Positions 26,315-34,237 of a stretch of 64,000 nt of DNA are shown piece after piece. This stretch comes from Thermoguttaceae bacterium (lineage in GTDB: Bacteria; Planctomycetota; Planctomycetia; Pirellulales; Thermoguttaceae), in assembly GCA_017434455.1 (NCBI GenBank), contig JAFRFG010000065.1, positions 37,706 through 101,705 on the forward strand. Reading direction: 5' to 3'. A program made the translations under genes and the position numbers. The notes below the pieces were generated by a model. The model was not told the origin of the DNA. It did not search any database and saw nothing but the letters and a program-made list of their open reading frames with translations. Position 1 is the first letter of the stretch, and the number at the start of each line of letters is the position of its first letter.

Positions 26315-27397
26315 ATGACGACACCTCCAAGTAATTCTCCATCCTCCGCCCGGGCGGGAGTGTCACGCTCTTCGGATGTCCCTCTTTTGGTCCGTGCCCT
26401 GCGCTGCCAGAAGGTGGAACGGGTTCCCGTTTGGCTCATGCGCCAGGCGGGCCGTTATATGGAGGAGTACCGCGAGGTTCGGCGAAAGACGGATTTTCTT
26501 CGGTTGTGCAAGTCTCCCGCCCTCTGCGCCGAGGTGATGGCGACGGCGGTCGATCGGTTGGGAGTCGACGCGGCGATCATTTTTTCGGATCTGCTCCCTA
26601 TCTTGGAACCCCTCGGTTTTGAACTGACCTACGCGCCCGGGGATGGACCGATCATCGGAAATCCGCTGCGCGAACCATCCGACCTGACGCGCGTTCGTGA
26701 ATTGACCGACCTGGCGCCGATGGAATATCAATTCGACGTGGTTCGGCAGACTCGGCGCGTGATTCCCAAAGAAAAGGCCGTGATCGGTTTTGCGGGCGCT
26801 CCGTTTACCCTGGCCGGTTACGCGATCGAGGGGCGCTCGAGCCGAACTTTCGAGCGGACCCGGGCGCTGATGCGCTCGGAGCCCTCCCTTTGGCACGATT
26901 TTCTCGGTTTGATCGCTCGCTCGGTGGCTCGTGTTGTCAACGCGCAGATGGCCGCCGGCGCCGACGCCCTCCAGCTGTTTGACAGTTGGGCGGGGGTCCT
27001 GACCCCGGAGGAGTACCGGACGTATGTCTTGCCCCACCTGCGGTCGCTTTTAGAGAGACTCACCCCCGGAATCCCCGTGATTTACTTCTGGACGGGGAAT
27101 CCCGCACTGCTGCCTTTGATCGCGCCCTTAAAGGTCGCCTGCGTGGGGGTGGATCATCGGGTCCGTTTAGACGACGCCATAAACATTCTTCCCCCGACAA
27201 CGGCGCTTCAGGGAAACATGGCCCCTGTCGTTCTTCTGTCCGATATCCCGACCATCCGAGCCGAGGTCAAAAAGATACTTGACACCGCCGCCGGACGTCC
27301 GGGGTACATTTTTAACCTGGGGCATGGTGTTTTGAAGCAGACCCCGGTCGAAAACGCCATAGAGTTGGTCCGATTTGTTCAGAATTACCGCCGCTAG
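26315..27397 (+). CDS. hemE: Uroporphyrinogen decarboxylase
   Basis: A 360-residue cytosolic enzyme of haem and other tetrapyrrole synthesis. It removes four carboxyl groups from uroporphyrinogen III to give coproporphyrinogen III. Family signatures are visible: RVPVWLMRQAGRYMEEYREV (substrate-binding arginines), IIFSDLLPILEPLGF (with the catalytic aspartate in FSDLL), GFAGAPFTLAGYAIEG, and the C-terminal GYIFNLGHGVLKQTP. The N-terminal 20 residues are a Ser/Pro-rich extension of the core, so translation might begin a little later. No other haem gene is adjacent. Confidence 0.94.
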   Translation: MTTPPSNSPSSARAGVSRSSDVPLLVRALRCQKVERVPVWLMRQAGRYMEEYREVRRKTDFLRLCKSPALCAEVMATAVDRLGVDAAIIFSDLLPILEPLGFELTYAPGDGPIIGNPLREPSDLTRVRELTDLAPMEYQFDVVRQTRRVIPKEKAVIGFAGAPFTLAGYAIEGRSSRTFERTRALMRSEPSLWHDFLGLIARSVARVVNAQMAAGADALQLFDSWAGVLTPEEYRTYVLPHLRSLLERLTPGIPVIYFWTGNPALLPLIAPLKVACVGVDHRVRLDDAINILPPTTALQGNMAPVVLLSDIPTIRAEVKKILDTAAGRPGYIFNLGHGVLKQTPVENAIELVRFVQNYRR

Positions 27398-27509
27398 AGG
27401 GGAATGTTATTCCTCATTTCTCCGATAGAGCACCGTCTCGTTTGGGGCTGCCGAAAATAAAACACACAAGAGCCATTGCGGGAGACACCGCCGCGAAAAA
27501 TACCAAGCC

Positions 27510-28406
27510 CTAGACAAACGGTTTGGCTATCAGTCGGACATTCGTCAGGGGGACGAAGAGGCGCTCGTCCTCGATGCGGGGAGCGAAGAGGAGCAGGTCG
27601 ATTTGGGTTCTTGGGAAGGCGGCGGAGAGTTTTTTGATGGTCGGCAGTTCGTCGGCGCTTTGGCGCGCGACCGAGTCGACGACGATTCTCTCCGGGTCTC
27701 CCGGCCTCTTCTGCCGCGCGGCAAGAAGGGAGTCGGCCGTGAACGTCTCGCTCCCTTTTCCCCGCTGGCGCCAGATCTCGGCGATCATCTCCCCCAGCGC
27801 GTGGTCGAATGGAGACACGACACAGATCGGGGCGAGGGCTGCTTCCTTCGGATCGCTGTCGGGGGAGCGGAACGCGATCGCCTCCGCGGGGGAGTCACCG
27901 CCGTGGAGCAAGGGGGGAAAGTCGCCAAGGGGCCGGGAGGCCAGGACAAGATAATCCTCGTCGGCGGCGATGGGGGGAAGAGCCAAACGCCCTGTTCCGC
28001 CTGTCAAGAATGGCTCCAGATCGTCTTTGACAAACTCCCGCCACTGCCGTCGGCAGACGCGCACGATCCCCGGGGGGAGATCCCCCGTGCGTCCTTCTCC
28101 CTCACACAGGTCGCCGGCCAGCAGGATCACCGGTGTCAGCGGGAAGAGCCGCCGCAAACGGCGTAAAAAGCACTGGGAATAGGACCCCGGATAACTTTCG
28201 CAAAGAACGATCGCGACACACTCTTTGCCGCTTAAGAGATCAAAATCAAGTGGCAGGCGCGTTTCAATCGGCTCGATTCCGCGGCCGCGCGCGAGAATCC
28301 GAATCGCCTGCCTCGGCGCTTGGAATTCCTCGCGATCGTCTCCCCCGACCATCAGGAGTACCCCGCTGTCGTCGGATCGGATGATGCCGCAGGGATGTCT
28401 GTTCAT
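27510..28406 (-). CDS. Protein of unknown function, possibly two receiver-like folds
   Basis: A 298-residue protein. It opens with a strand-rich stretch (SGVLLMVGGDDREEF) and has CVAIVLCESYPGSYSQCFL then PLTPVILLAGDLCEGEGRTG. This alternation of hydrophobic strands and helices resembles a degenerate response-regulator receiver. A second such pattern occurs near the end (RIVVDSVARQSADELPTI, then IDLLLFAPRIEDERLFVPL). The phosphoacceptor aspartate geometry is not convincing. It lies 44 bases downstream of the Smr gene on the same strand, so it may be the last gene of the lipid cluster transcript. I do not recognise it as a named family. Confidence 0.6.
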   Translation of the reverse strand: MNRHPCGIIRSDDSGVLLMVGGDDREEFQAPRQAIRILARGRGIEPIETRLPLDFDLLSGKECVAIVLCESYPGSYSQCFLRRLRRLFPLTPVILLAGDLCEGEGRTGDLPPGIVRVCRRQWREFVKDDLEPFLTGGTGRLALPPIAADEDYLVLASRPLGDFPPLLHGGDSPAEAIAFRSPDSDPKEAALAPICVVSPFDHALGEMIAEIWRQRGKGSETFTADSLLAARQKRPGDPERIVVDSVARQSADELPTIKKLSAAFPRTQIDLLLFAPRIEDERLFVPLTNVRLIAKPFV

Positions 28407-28450
28407 CGGACTTCTTTTTTCGGAAAAACGGTGGGACCGGGAAAAACCGC

Positions 28451-28708
28451 TTAGCGGAGAAATAGAAGCGTCACCCCCGATCCCCCGTCGAGGAATCGGT
28501 TCTCGCCCTCCCAGATATCCTCAACCAAGGAGGAACGTTTGGCCCAGGCGCGAACCGCCTCACGCAGCCGCCCGGCGCCGTTGCCATGAATGACCAGGAC
28601 ACTTTTTTTGCTGTGATAACCCGGTTCAAGCCGCCGGCGCAGATATTCCACCGCGGCTTCGGCGGTGAGACCGTGCAGATCGATTGTGAGGTCCGCGTTA
28701 TAGCGCAT
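28451..28708 (-). CDS. Smr domain protein
   Basis: An 85-residue stand-alone Smr (small MutS-related) domain. I use the ATG at 28708, two bases after the preceding stop; the frame extends further upstream but that part overlaps the FabZ gene. Motifs are TIDLHGLTAEAAVEYLRRRL (the L-D-x-H-G motif) and VLVIHGNGAGRLREAVRAW (the H-G-x-G motif), followed by the usual loop with LDGGSGVTLLFL. Smr domains nick or bind branched DNA or structured RNA. Its place behind a fatty-acid-type gene looks coincidental or part of a polycistronic mRNA. Confidence 0.88.
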   Translation of the reverse strand: MRYNADLTIDLHGLTAEAAVEYLRRRLEPGYHSKKSVLVIHGNGAGRLREAVRAWAKRSSLVEDIWEGENRFLDGGSGVTLLFLR

Positions 28709-28710
28709 CG

Positions 28711-29190
28711 TTATTTCCGCGTTTGTATGCAGGTGAACTCGAAACTGACGGCCAGTTCTCCTTCGACGGTGATCCGGGCGGTGAGAAAATAGGCCCCTCC
28801 CATCTTCTCTTTCATGAGAACGTGCTGAACGATGGTTTCGCCCGGAGAGACCATTCGTTTGAATTTGACTTCTTTCATTCGTCCGACCACCGGAATGATC
28901 TTTGTATCGGGGTCGTCGGAATCGGCCAGGCGCCCTTTTGCCGCTTCGACGGCGAACAGCTTGGAGAGGAGAACCGCTCCGGCCTGCATCGCGCTTTCGC
29001 ACAGGATCACCCCCGGAACCAGCGGTGCCCCGGGATAGTGCCCCTCGAAGAAGAATTCATCTCCCTTAAAGGTATAGGTGGTGGTGATCTCGCTGTCCGT
29101 CCACTCCACGATCTCATCGACGAAGAGGAACGGGGGACGGTGGGGAATGGCGTCGAGAATCGTTTGGTGGTTCCAGTTCGATCCGGACAT
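28711..29190 (-). CDS. FabZ-like 3-hydroxyacyl-ACP dehydratase
   Basis: A 159-residue hotdog-fold protein. The opening IPHRPPFLFVDEI is the FabZ signature. The active-site helix reads EGHYPGAPLVPGVILCESAM, with H51 and E65 at the positions of the catalytic His and Glu of FabZ. The family removes water from 3-hydroxyacyl-ACP to make a double bond. It sits after the two FAD enzymes and before Smr on the same strand, and it may act on acyl chains built by the ketosynthase of the cluster rather than in ordinary fatty acid synthesis. The residue order and length are normal. Confidence 0.88.
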   Translation of the reverse strand: MSGSNWNHQTILDAIPHRPPFLFVDEIVEWTDSEITTTYTFKGDEFFFEGHYPGAPLVPGVILCESAMQAGAVLLSKLFAVEAAKGRLADSDDPDTKIIPVVGRMKEVKFKRMVSPGETIVQHVLMKEKMGGAYFLTARITVEGELAVSFEFTCIQTRK

Positions 29191-29289
29191 GGGAGCGCCT
29201 CGTATACTTATCGCGATAACACGTAACTTGGTTTGGTCGGAATACTTCGACGGCTGGGCTTCCCCAAGGGAGCGGCCCGGCGATGGGGG

Positions 29290-30810
29290 TTAGAGCAGGA
29301 AAGCGTCGACGTCGTTGGCGACGATCACGCCGTAGTTCACCGCGCCGAGCCAGCCCGACATAATGATACCGACACTTCCCGTATGGAAGAGGCCGGGCAG
29401 CGCGTTGGGGAGCGCGCGGCTGACGGCCAGGCCCTCGTATTTCGTTCCGAAACTCGCTCCGGCCCAATGGTCGGTGTACGCTCGGAAGGTGCGGGGGGTC
29501 GCCGCCTCGACAAAGGCGAGCTTGCGGCGGATCCCCGGCTGATACTTTTCGAAGGTATCGAGGGTGGTTTCGATCAGATCTTTCTTCGCGGCCTGGTACT
29601 CCTCGGCCGGAAGGTCGGCCCAGTCCTCGTAGCGCGCGTTGGCGCTGGCGACGGCGTAGTAACGTGCCTCGGCGATCTGCGGCCGGGTCTTCGGGTAGTA
29701 GAACGAGAAGGTCCGGCTGGTGATATTTTTGGAAAGGAGCAGATCGGTCTTAAACTCGGGGGCCACCGAGGTAAAGAGCAGGTCGCCGCAGACCTCCTCG
29801 TCGAGGGTTTCCCCTTCGGCCAGCGCCATATAGACCTGGGTGCTGGAATTGTTCAGGCGAACCGCCTTGGCCGAATCGATGAAGTCGGCGCAGAAGTGCT
29901 CCTGGCCGGTCAATTGGAAGATCGTCCCCAACAAGTTGGCGTTGGAGACGACCGCCTTGGCGTGAATGGTCTTTCCCGCCAGAGCGCATACATTGGCTCG
30001 GCGCCCCCCCAGTTCGGGGACGGGGATATCGAGACCGGTTTCGGCGATCTTGACCCCCGCGGCACGGCCGTTCTCGACGAGGATCTTCTCAACCGGCGCG
30101 TTGGTGAGGATCGTGACCCCGTTTTTGAGCATCTCCTCGCGGAGCATCTTGACGAACAGGTCGGTCCCCCCCTGGAAAGTATAGCAGCCCTTCGACATAA
30201 AGTTCGAGAAAACGATTCCGTAGGTCAGTGCCGGGTCTTCGAGGGTCGAGCCGTTCGCGTAGGTGATCGGCTCCATAATCAGCCGAACGACATCGGGACG
30301 ATTCGGGAAGAATCGGTCGAACAGCTCCCGGGTCGTCATCTTCTCATCGCCGTAGTGGGTCATATTGCGGGCGGTATCGAAGAACTGCGAGACCGTTTCG
30401 GGGGGAAGATGAAATTTTTCGATCAGCAGCCGGGTGAAATCCGCCCGGTCGAAGGTGGTCGAGAGGGTAAACTGGGGGTTATCGAACTTAATGCAGCCGA
30501 GCTGGACAATCTTGTTGGCAACCTCGGCGTTCCAGTAGCGGCGGCAGCTTTTGATCATCCCGACCGGGAAACCGTGGAGCGAGACATCGAAGATATGGGT
30601 TTGACCGTTTCGATGAAACCAGGTCGCCAGACCGCCGAGCTTGTAGTGCCGCTCCAGCAGAAGAACCTTATGTCCCGATCGGGCCAGGAGATTGGCCGAG
30701 GTCATTCCCGCCAGACCCGAGCCGATGACGATCACGTCGTAATGCTCTTGGATTGCGGCGGCGTCGGCACGATCGTTCGCGCCGGTGTATTCGTCGGTTC
30801 TATCGGTCAT
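29290..30810 (-). CDS. FAD-dependent oxidoreductase, phytoene-desaturase-like (1)
   Basis: A 506-residue flavoprotein of the CrtI/CrtO superfamily. A Rossmann dinucleotide loop lies at residues 24-54: [20 protein letters not shown] (GxGxxG at 30-35) ending in the acidic ribose-binding ERHYKLGG. The C-terminal FAD motif reads [20 protein letters not shown]. The middle holds a substrate domain with [16 protein letters not shown] and [15 protein letters not shown]. Family members desaturate or isomerise long conjugated chains. No phytoene synthase is nearby, so a carotenoid substrate is not supported. It is paired with a second such enzyme and an acyl carrier protein, which suggests an acyl-chain substrate. 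Confidence 0.82.
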   Translation of the reverse strand: MTDRTDEYTGANDRADAAAIQEHYDVIVIGSGLAGMTSANLLARSGHKVLLLERHYKLGGLATWFHRNGQTHIFDVSLHGFPVGMIKSCRRYWNAEVANKIVQLGCIKFDNPQFTLSTTFDRADFTRLLIEKFHLPPETVSQFFDTARNMTHYGDEKMTTRELFDRFFPNRPDVVRLIMEPITYANGSTLEDPALTYGIVFSNFMSKGCYTFQGGTDLFVKMLREEMLKNGVTILTNAPVEKILVENGRAAGVKIAETGLDIPVPELGGRRANVCALAGKTIHAKAVVSNANLLGTIFQLTGQEHFCADFIDSAKAVRLNNSSTQVYMALAEGETLDEEVCGDLLFTSVAPEFKTDLLLSKNITSRTFSFYYPKTRPQIAEARYYAVASANARYEDWADLPAEEYQAAKKDLIETTLDTFEKYQPGIRRKLAFVEAATPRTFRAYTDHWAGASFGTKYEGLAVSRALPNALPGLFHTGSVGIIMSGWLGAVNYGVIVANDVDAFLL

Positions 30811-30866
30811 GGCAATATGGTGTTTTTCCTTTGTGGGTGAACGCTTTTCCTATAGCCAAGGATCGT

Positions 30867-32264
30867 TTACTTTGACAAAAAATATCGGTTGACGATCGTG
30901 ATGCCGCTCACGATCGCCCCCACGACACCGAGCATCCCCTGGTCGGTTCCGCAGACGAAGAGATTCCCCAGCGGGGTTTGGCCGTCATACTTTTTATCGG
31001 CCGAACCGTAGATGGCTCCCCCCTCGTGACCGGTGTATCGGGTGATCGTCAGCGGGGTGAACATATCGTTGTCGATGATATTGCCGCGGAAGTCGGGGAC
31101 AAACCGAACCGCGGAGGAAAGCAGGCGATCGAACCAGCGGAGCTTCTCTACCCGGTACTGATCCTCGTTCATTCCCGCCCATCGGTCAAAGTTGGCCAGG
31201 GCGGTGATTCGGATCATCCCCTCTCCGAGCGGCTTGTTGTACTGGAAGTTGTTCGGCGAGCAGATCACCCCGCTTCGAAGATCGACGGTATCGTCCGGCT
31301 TTTCGTAGGAGAAACGATCGGAGTCATTAAAGAAGACGATGGTCTTTTTATGCCCGAGTTTTTTGGGGTCGCGGTCGAGAATACTGATCGTTTCGACGAA
31401 CGACAGCCGCCCCTCGGCCAGCGGCTGGCCGACACAGCGCAGCTGGCATAAGCGCATCGTCTCGCGCCAGCCGGCGGAAGAGAGAAACTGCCGGGCGTAG
31501 ATTTCTTTGCCGTCGGCCAGAACGATCTTTTTCGCCCGGTCACCGTCGGAGACGATCTTCTCGACACCGGTCCCCAGACGGATCTCCCCGCCGAGATTTT
31601 TGAACTTCTTGAGCAGCCGGGTCAGCAGCAGGCGGATTCCCTCGTAGGGGCGGGCGAACCCCTCCAGGAAAATGGCGCGGAACATGATGCAGAACTGGCC
31701 GAAATCCATATCGTGTTCCCGCGCGCCGCCGTAGTAGAAGATGGGGCAAAAGAGCATCTCGACCAGGAGCGGGTCGGTGATGAAGCTCGAGACAAAGGCG
31801 CGGGCGCTGGTCCGCAGGCCGTCGTCCCCCCCGAGCTGGTCGTAATCGACCAGGTTGGCGACCATCTTTCGGAAGCCGTCGATCTGCCGGGGAAACTTTT
31901 CGGCGATTTGGCTTTCGAGCAGTTCGAATTTATTCGAGAAGTCGAGCGAAACCCCGGGGAAGGCGATCGAGGAGCCGACCTGGGGGGTGAGCCCGAGGTC
32001 GTCCCAGGACAGACGCAAATGACGAAGAATCCGCGCCAGCGGGCCGGTGCGGACTCCCTTCGGGACAAAGTTTGTCATCGCGTGGAGCCCGACATCGAGA
32101 TTTCGGCCGTTTCGGCGATAGAATGAGTTCAGCCCGCCGATGACACTGTGTTTTTCAAGGATGAGGACCCGACGGTCGTACTGGGCCAGCCGGATCCCGG
32201 CCGCCAGGCCAGACATTCCTGCCCCGATGATTACCGCGTCATAGAGGGAATCGTCATTTGCCAT
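30867..32264 (-). CDS. FAD-dependent oxidoreductase, phytoene-desaturase-like (2)
   Basis: A 465-residue flavoprotein. The N-terminal FAD loop is YDAVIIGAGMSGLAAGIRLA (GxGxxG at 14-19) with EKHSVIGGLNSFY after it. The C-terminal FAD contact is GNLFVCGTDQGMLGVVGAIVSG. The middle has a helical domain starting PRQIDGFRKMVANLV and the typical GIRLLLTRLLKKFKNLGGEI loop. It differs enough from its neighbour to suggest a separate substrate or step. Two different CrtI-like enzymes in one acyl cluster is the distinguishing feature here. The gap to the neighbour is 56 bases. Reaction direction is unknown. Confidence 0.82.
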   Translation of the reverse strand: MANDDSLYDAVIIGAGMSGLAAGIRLAQYDRRVLILEKHSVIGGLNSFYRRNGRNLDVGLHAMTNFVPKGVRTGPLARILRHLRLSWDDLGLTPQVGSSIAFPGVSLDFSNKFELLESQIAEKFPRQIDGFRKMVANLVDYDQLGGDDGLRTSARAFVSSFITDPLLVEMLFCPIFYYGGAREHDMDFGQFCIMFRAIFLEGFARPYEGIRLLLTRLLKKFKNLGGEIRLGTGVEKIVSDGDRAKKIVLADGKEIYARQFLSSAGWRETMRLCQLRCVGQPLAEGRLSFVETISILDRDPKKLGHKKTIVFFNDSDRFSYEKPDDTVDLRSGVICSPNNFQYNKPLGEGMIRITALANFDRWAGMNEDQYRVEKLRWFDRLLSSAVRFVPDFRGNIIDNDMFTPLTITRYTGHEGGAIYGSADKKYDGQTPLGNLFVCGTDQGMLGVVGAIVSGITIVNRYFLSK

Positions 32265-32364
32265 AGGAGGACGCTCCGCGCGAGAAAACCGACCGGGGAG
32301 GGAAGGGGACCTAAATAATTGAGCGAAACGGCCGAAGACCTTACGATACCGTGCCGGCTGCCGG

Positions 32365-32616
32365 CTATTTATCGGCCAGCAGCGGAGCGAGGTAATCGAG
32401 CGTGGAGTTCATCGAGTCGAGTTTCGGGTAGTCGCTTTCGGGGATCTGGATCTTAAAGCGCTTGCGCAGTTCCAGGACGATGTCGAGCATATCCATACTG
32501 TCCATACTCAGCTGCTGGCGAAACGAGACGTCATCCTTGAGATCGTCGTACTCTTCGTCAGGGTTGATGGACTCGAGAATGTCGATAATCGCCTCACGGA
32601 TTTCAAGACGCTCCAT
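32365..32616 (-). CDS. Acyl carrier protein
   Basis: An 83-residue acidic protein, started at the ATG at 32616 that follows AAAGGA at a six-base gap; the open frame continues upstream without homology. The phosphopantetheine site is S40 in QQLSMDSMDMLDIVLEL (D-S-M with flanking acidic helix). It carries growing acyl chains on the pantetheine arm. It is not beside the main fabD/fabG genes, so it is probably dedicated to this cluster. Its middle has more acidic residues than usual (EEYDDLKDD). Confidence 0.9.
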   Translation of the reverse strand: MERLEIREAIIDILESINPDEEYDDLKDDVSFRQQLSMDSMDMLDIVLELRKRFKIQIPESDYPKLDSMNSTLDYLAPLLADK

Positions 32617-32696
32617 TACAATTCCTTTCTTAGGGACTCGCCGGAAAGCGAGATTCATTGCGGCGAAAGGCCGGCGGTGATATTGTTTTTTCTTAT

Positions 32697-33956
32697 TTAT
32701 TTCTCGTATTTGGCCACGATGACCACGGCGTTGATCCCGACCATTCCGAACGAGTTGTTCAGAATCACTCGGACATCTTGGCCGGCCAGCGGCCGGTTGA
32801 GCACCAAACGATCGATAGCGCACTTCGGATCAAGTTCGTCGACGTTGATCGTCGGATGGATGACCCCATCGGTGAACGAGGGGAGGTTCCCCGCCAGTTC
32901 CAAAGCGCCGGCGGCTCCCATCGCGTGACCGATGAAGCTCTTGGTGTTGTTGATATAGGTCTTATCGCTGGAGGCGAAGACCTTTCTGATTGCCTCAATC
33001 TCTTGGATATCGCCGAGCACCGTCGCGGTGGCGTGGGTATTGACGATATCGACGTCGCTCGGCCTCAGGCGGGCGTTAGCCAGGGCCTTCTCCATGCACT
33101 CGGCCTGCCGAGTCGCATTGGGGAGGACGAAGTCGCTGGCGTCGCTGTTCATCGCGTAGCCGACGATTTCGCCGTAGATCTTAGCGCCGCGCGCCACAGC
33201 GTCGCTGAGCCGCTCCAGCGTGTAGACGGCGCCCCCCTCGGAGATGACGATTCCGTTGCGCGCCAGGTCGAACGGGCGGGAGGCCGCCTCGGGACGATCG
33301 TTTTTGGCCAGGGCCCCCTCGGCATTGAACGCCGCGAAGATCCCGAACGTATGAATCGACTCGGAGACACCTCCGGCCAGGACGAAATCTACCTCGCCCA
33401 ACCTCAGCTGCTGCACCCCCTGAATCAGCGCGGTATTTCCCGCGGCGCAGGCGGCGCCCAGGCAGTAGTGGGGACCGGTGATCCCCAGGTTGATGGTGAC
33501 CTCGCCGGCGGGACTGTTGACGACGGTACGCGGGTTATGAAAATGCGACCAGATCGAGCAGTCGTAGTCGTACTGGGAGATCTGATAGATCTCGTTCTCG
33601 GTCTCGACATTGCCATGTTCGGTCACGCCGATGTAGACCCCGACGCGGTCTTTGGCCAGCGACGCGAAGTCGACACGACAGTCCGCGATCGCCTCGTTGG
33701 CCGAGTAAATGGCGATGCTTCCGGCGCGGGTTCCGCGTCGGATATCTTTGCGGGTCTGATAACGGGTCGCGTCGAAATCGCAGATTCCGGCCAGCGTTTT
33801 GCCGAAATAGCGGATCTCATAAGGGGAGACTCCGCTTTTGCCGGCCAGCAGCGCCGCGCGAAAGTCGGCCAGGCCGTTCCCGTTGGGAGCGGTCAGTCCT
33901 ATTCCCGTAATAACGACCCGGTGAGAGTCCTTCTGCAGGTTACCATTACTTTCCAT
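32697..33956 (-). CDS. Beta-ketoacyl-ACP synthase (FabF/KAS II type)
   Basis: A 419-residue condensing enzyme. The triad is C170 (YCLGAACAAGNTA), H308 (VNTHATATVLGD) and H344 (KSFIGHAMGAAGALELAG) with K339, at the spacing of FabF. It joins malonyl-ACP to an acyl chain. The sequence around the active-site cysteine is G-A-A-C-A-A-G rather than the usual G-x-x-C-A-T-G. This could alter chain preference. It opens the leftward cluster, with the ACP next. There is no Shine-Dalgarno sequence before the ATG and a perfect TATAAT sits a few bases upstream, so the transcript may begin at or near the ATG. Confidence 0.92.
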   Translation of the reverse strand: MESNGNLQKDSHRVVITGIGLTAPNGNGLADFRAALLAGKSGVSPYEIRYFGKTLAGICDFDATRYQTRKDIRRGTRAGSIAIYSANEAIADCRVDFASLAKDRVGVYIGVTEHGNVETENEIYQISQYDYDCSIWSHFHNPRTVVNSPAGEVTINLGITGPHYCLGAACAAGNTALIQGVQQLRLGEVDFVLAGGVSESIHTFGIFAAFNAEGALAKNDRPEAASRPFDLARNGIVISEGGAVYTLERLSDAVARGAKIYGEIVGYAMNSDASDFVLPNATRQAECMEKALANARLRPSDVDIVNTHATATVLGDIQEIEAIRKVFASSDKTYINNTKSFIGHAMGAAGALELAGNLPSFTDGVIHPTINVDELDPKCAIDRLVLNRPLAGQDVRVILNNSFGMVGINAVVIVAKYEK

Positions 33957-33962
33957 AATAAA

Positions 33963-33990
33963 ATTATACGATAGAAGGGACCCCTTTCAA
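33963..33990 (-). promoter_or_regulatory. Strong sigma-70 promoter of the ladderane-like cluster
   Basis: On the minus strand TTGAAA (plus 33985-33990) is followed after 16 bases by a perfect TATAAT (33963-33968). Normal spacing puts the transcription start about at the A of the fabF ATG (33956). This is the clearest promoter in the window. Confidence 0.6.
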
Positions 33991-34237
33991 CCCCATAGCC
34001 AGCGGCGCTGACGGCGAGAAGGGGGCGAATGCCCCGAGTTAGCGGAAAGAATCGGCCCACGGCCGATAAGACCGTCAAAATCGTTAAATTCCTCCATTTT
34101 TGCCTCAACGGCATGATTGTTGGGGCCGATAGAACCAAAAGGGGGTGTACTGTAAAGAAAAGGAAAATCGAGGCATAGGGCAGTGCTGTGTGTCTCGGCC
34201 GAAGGTCCGGGTATCCCGGGCAAATAAGAGGGGTTTT

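Noticed and set aside
29290..32264. Carotenoid biosynthesis locus
   Set aside because: Two CrtI-like enzymes are present but no phytoene synthase, cyclase or prenyltransferase; the neighbours are fatty-acid-type genes.
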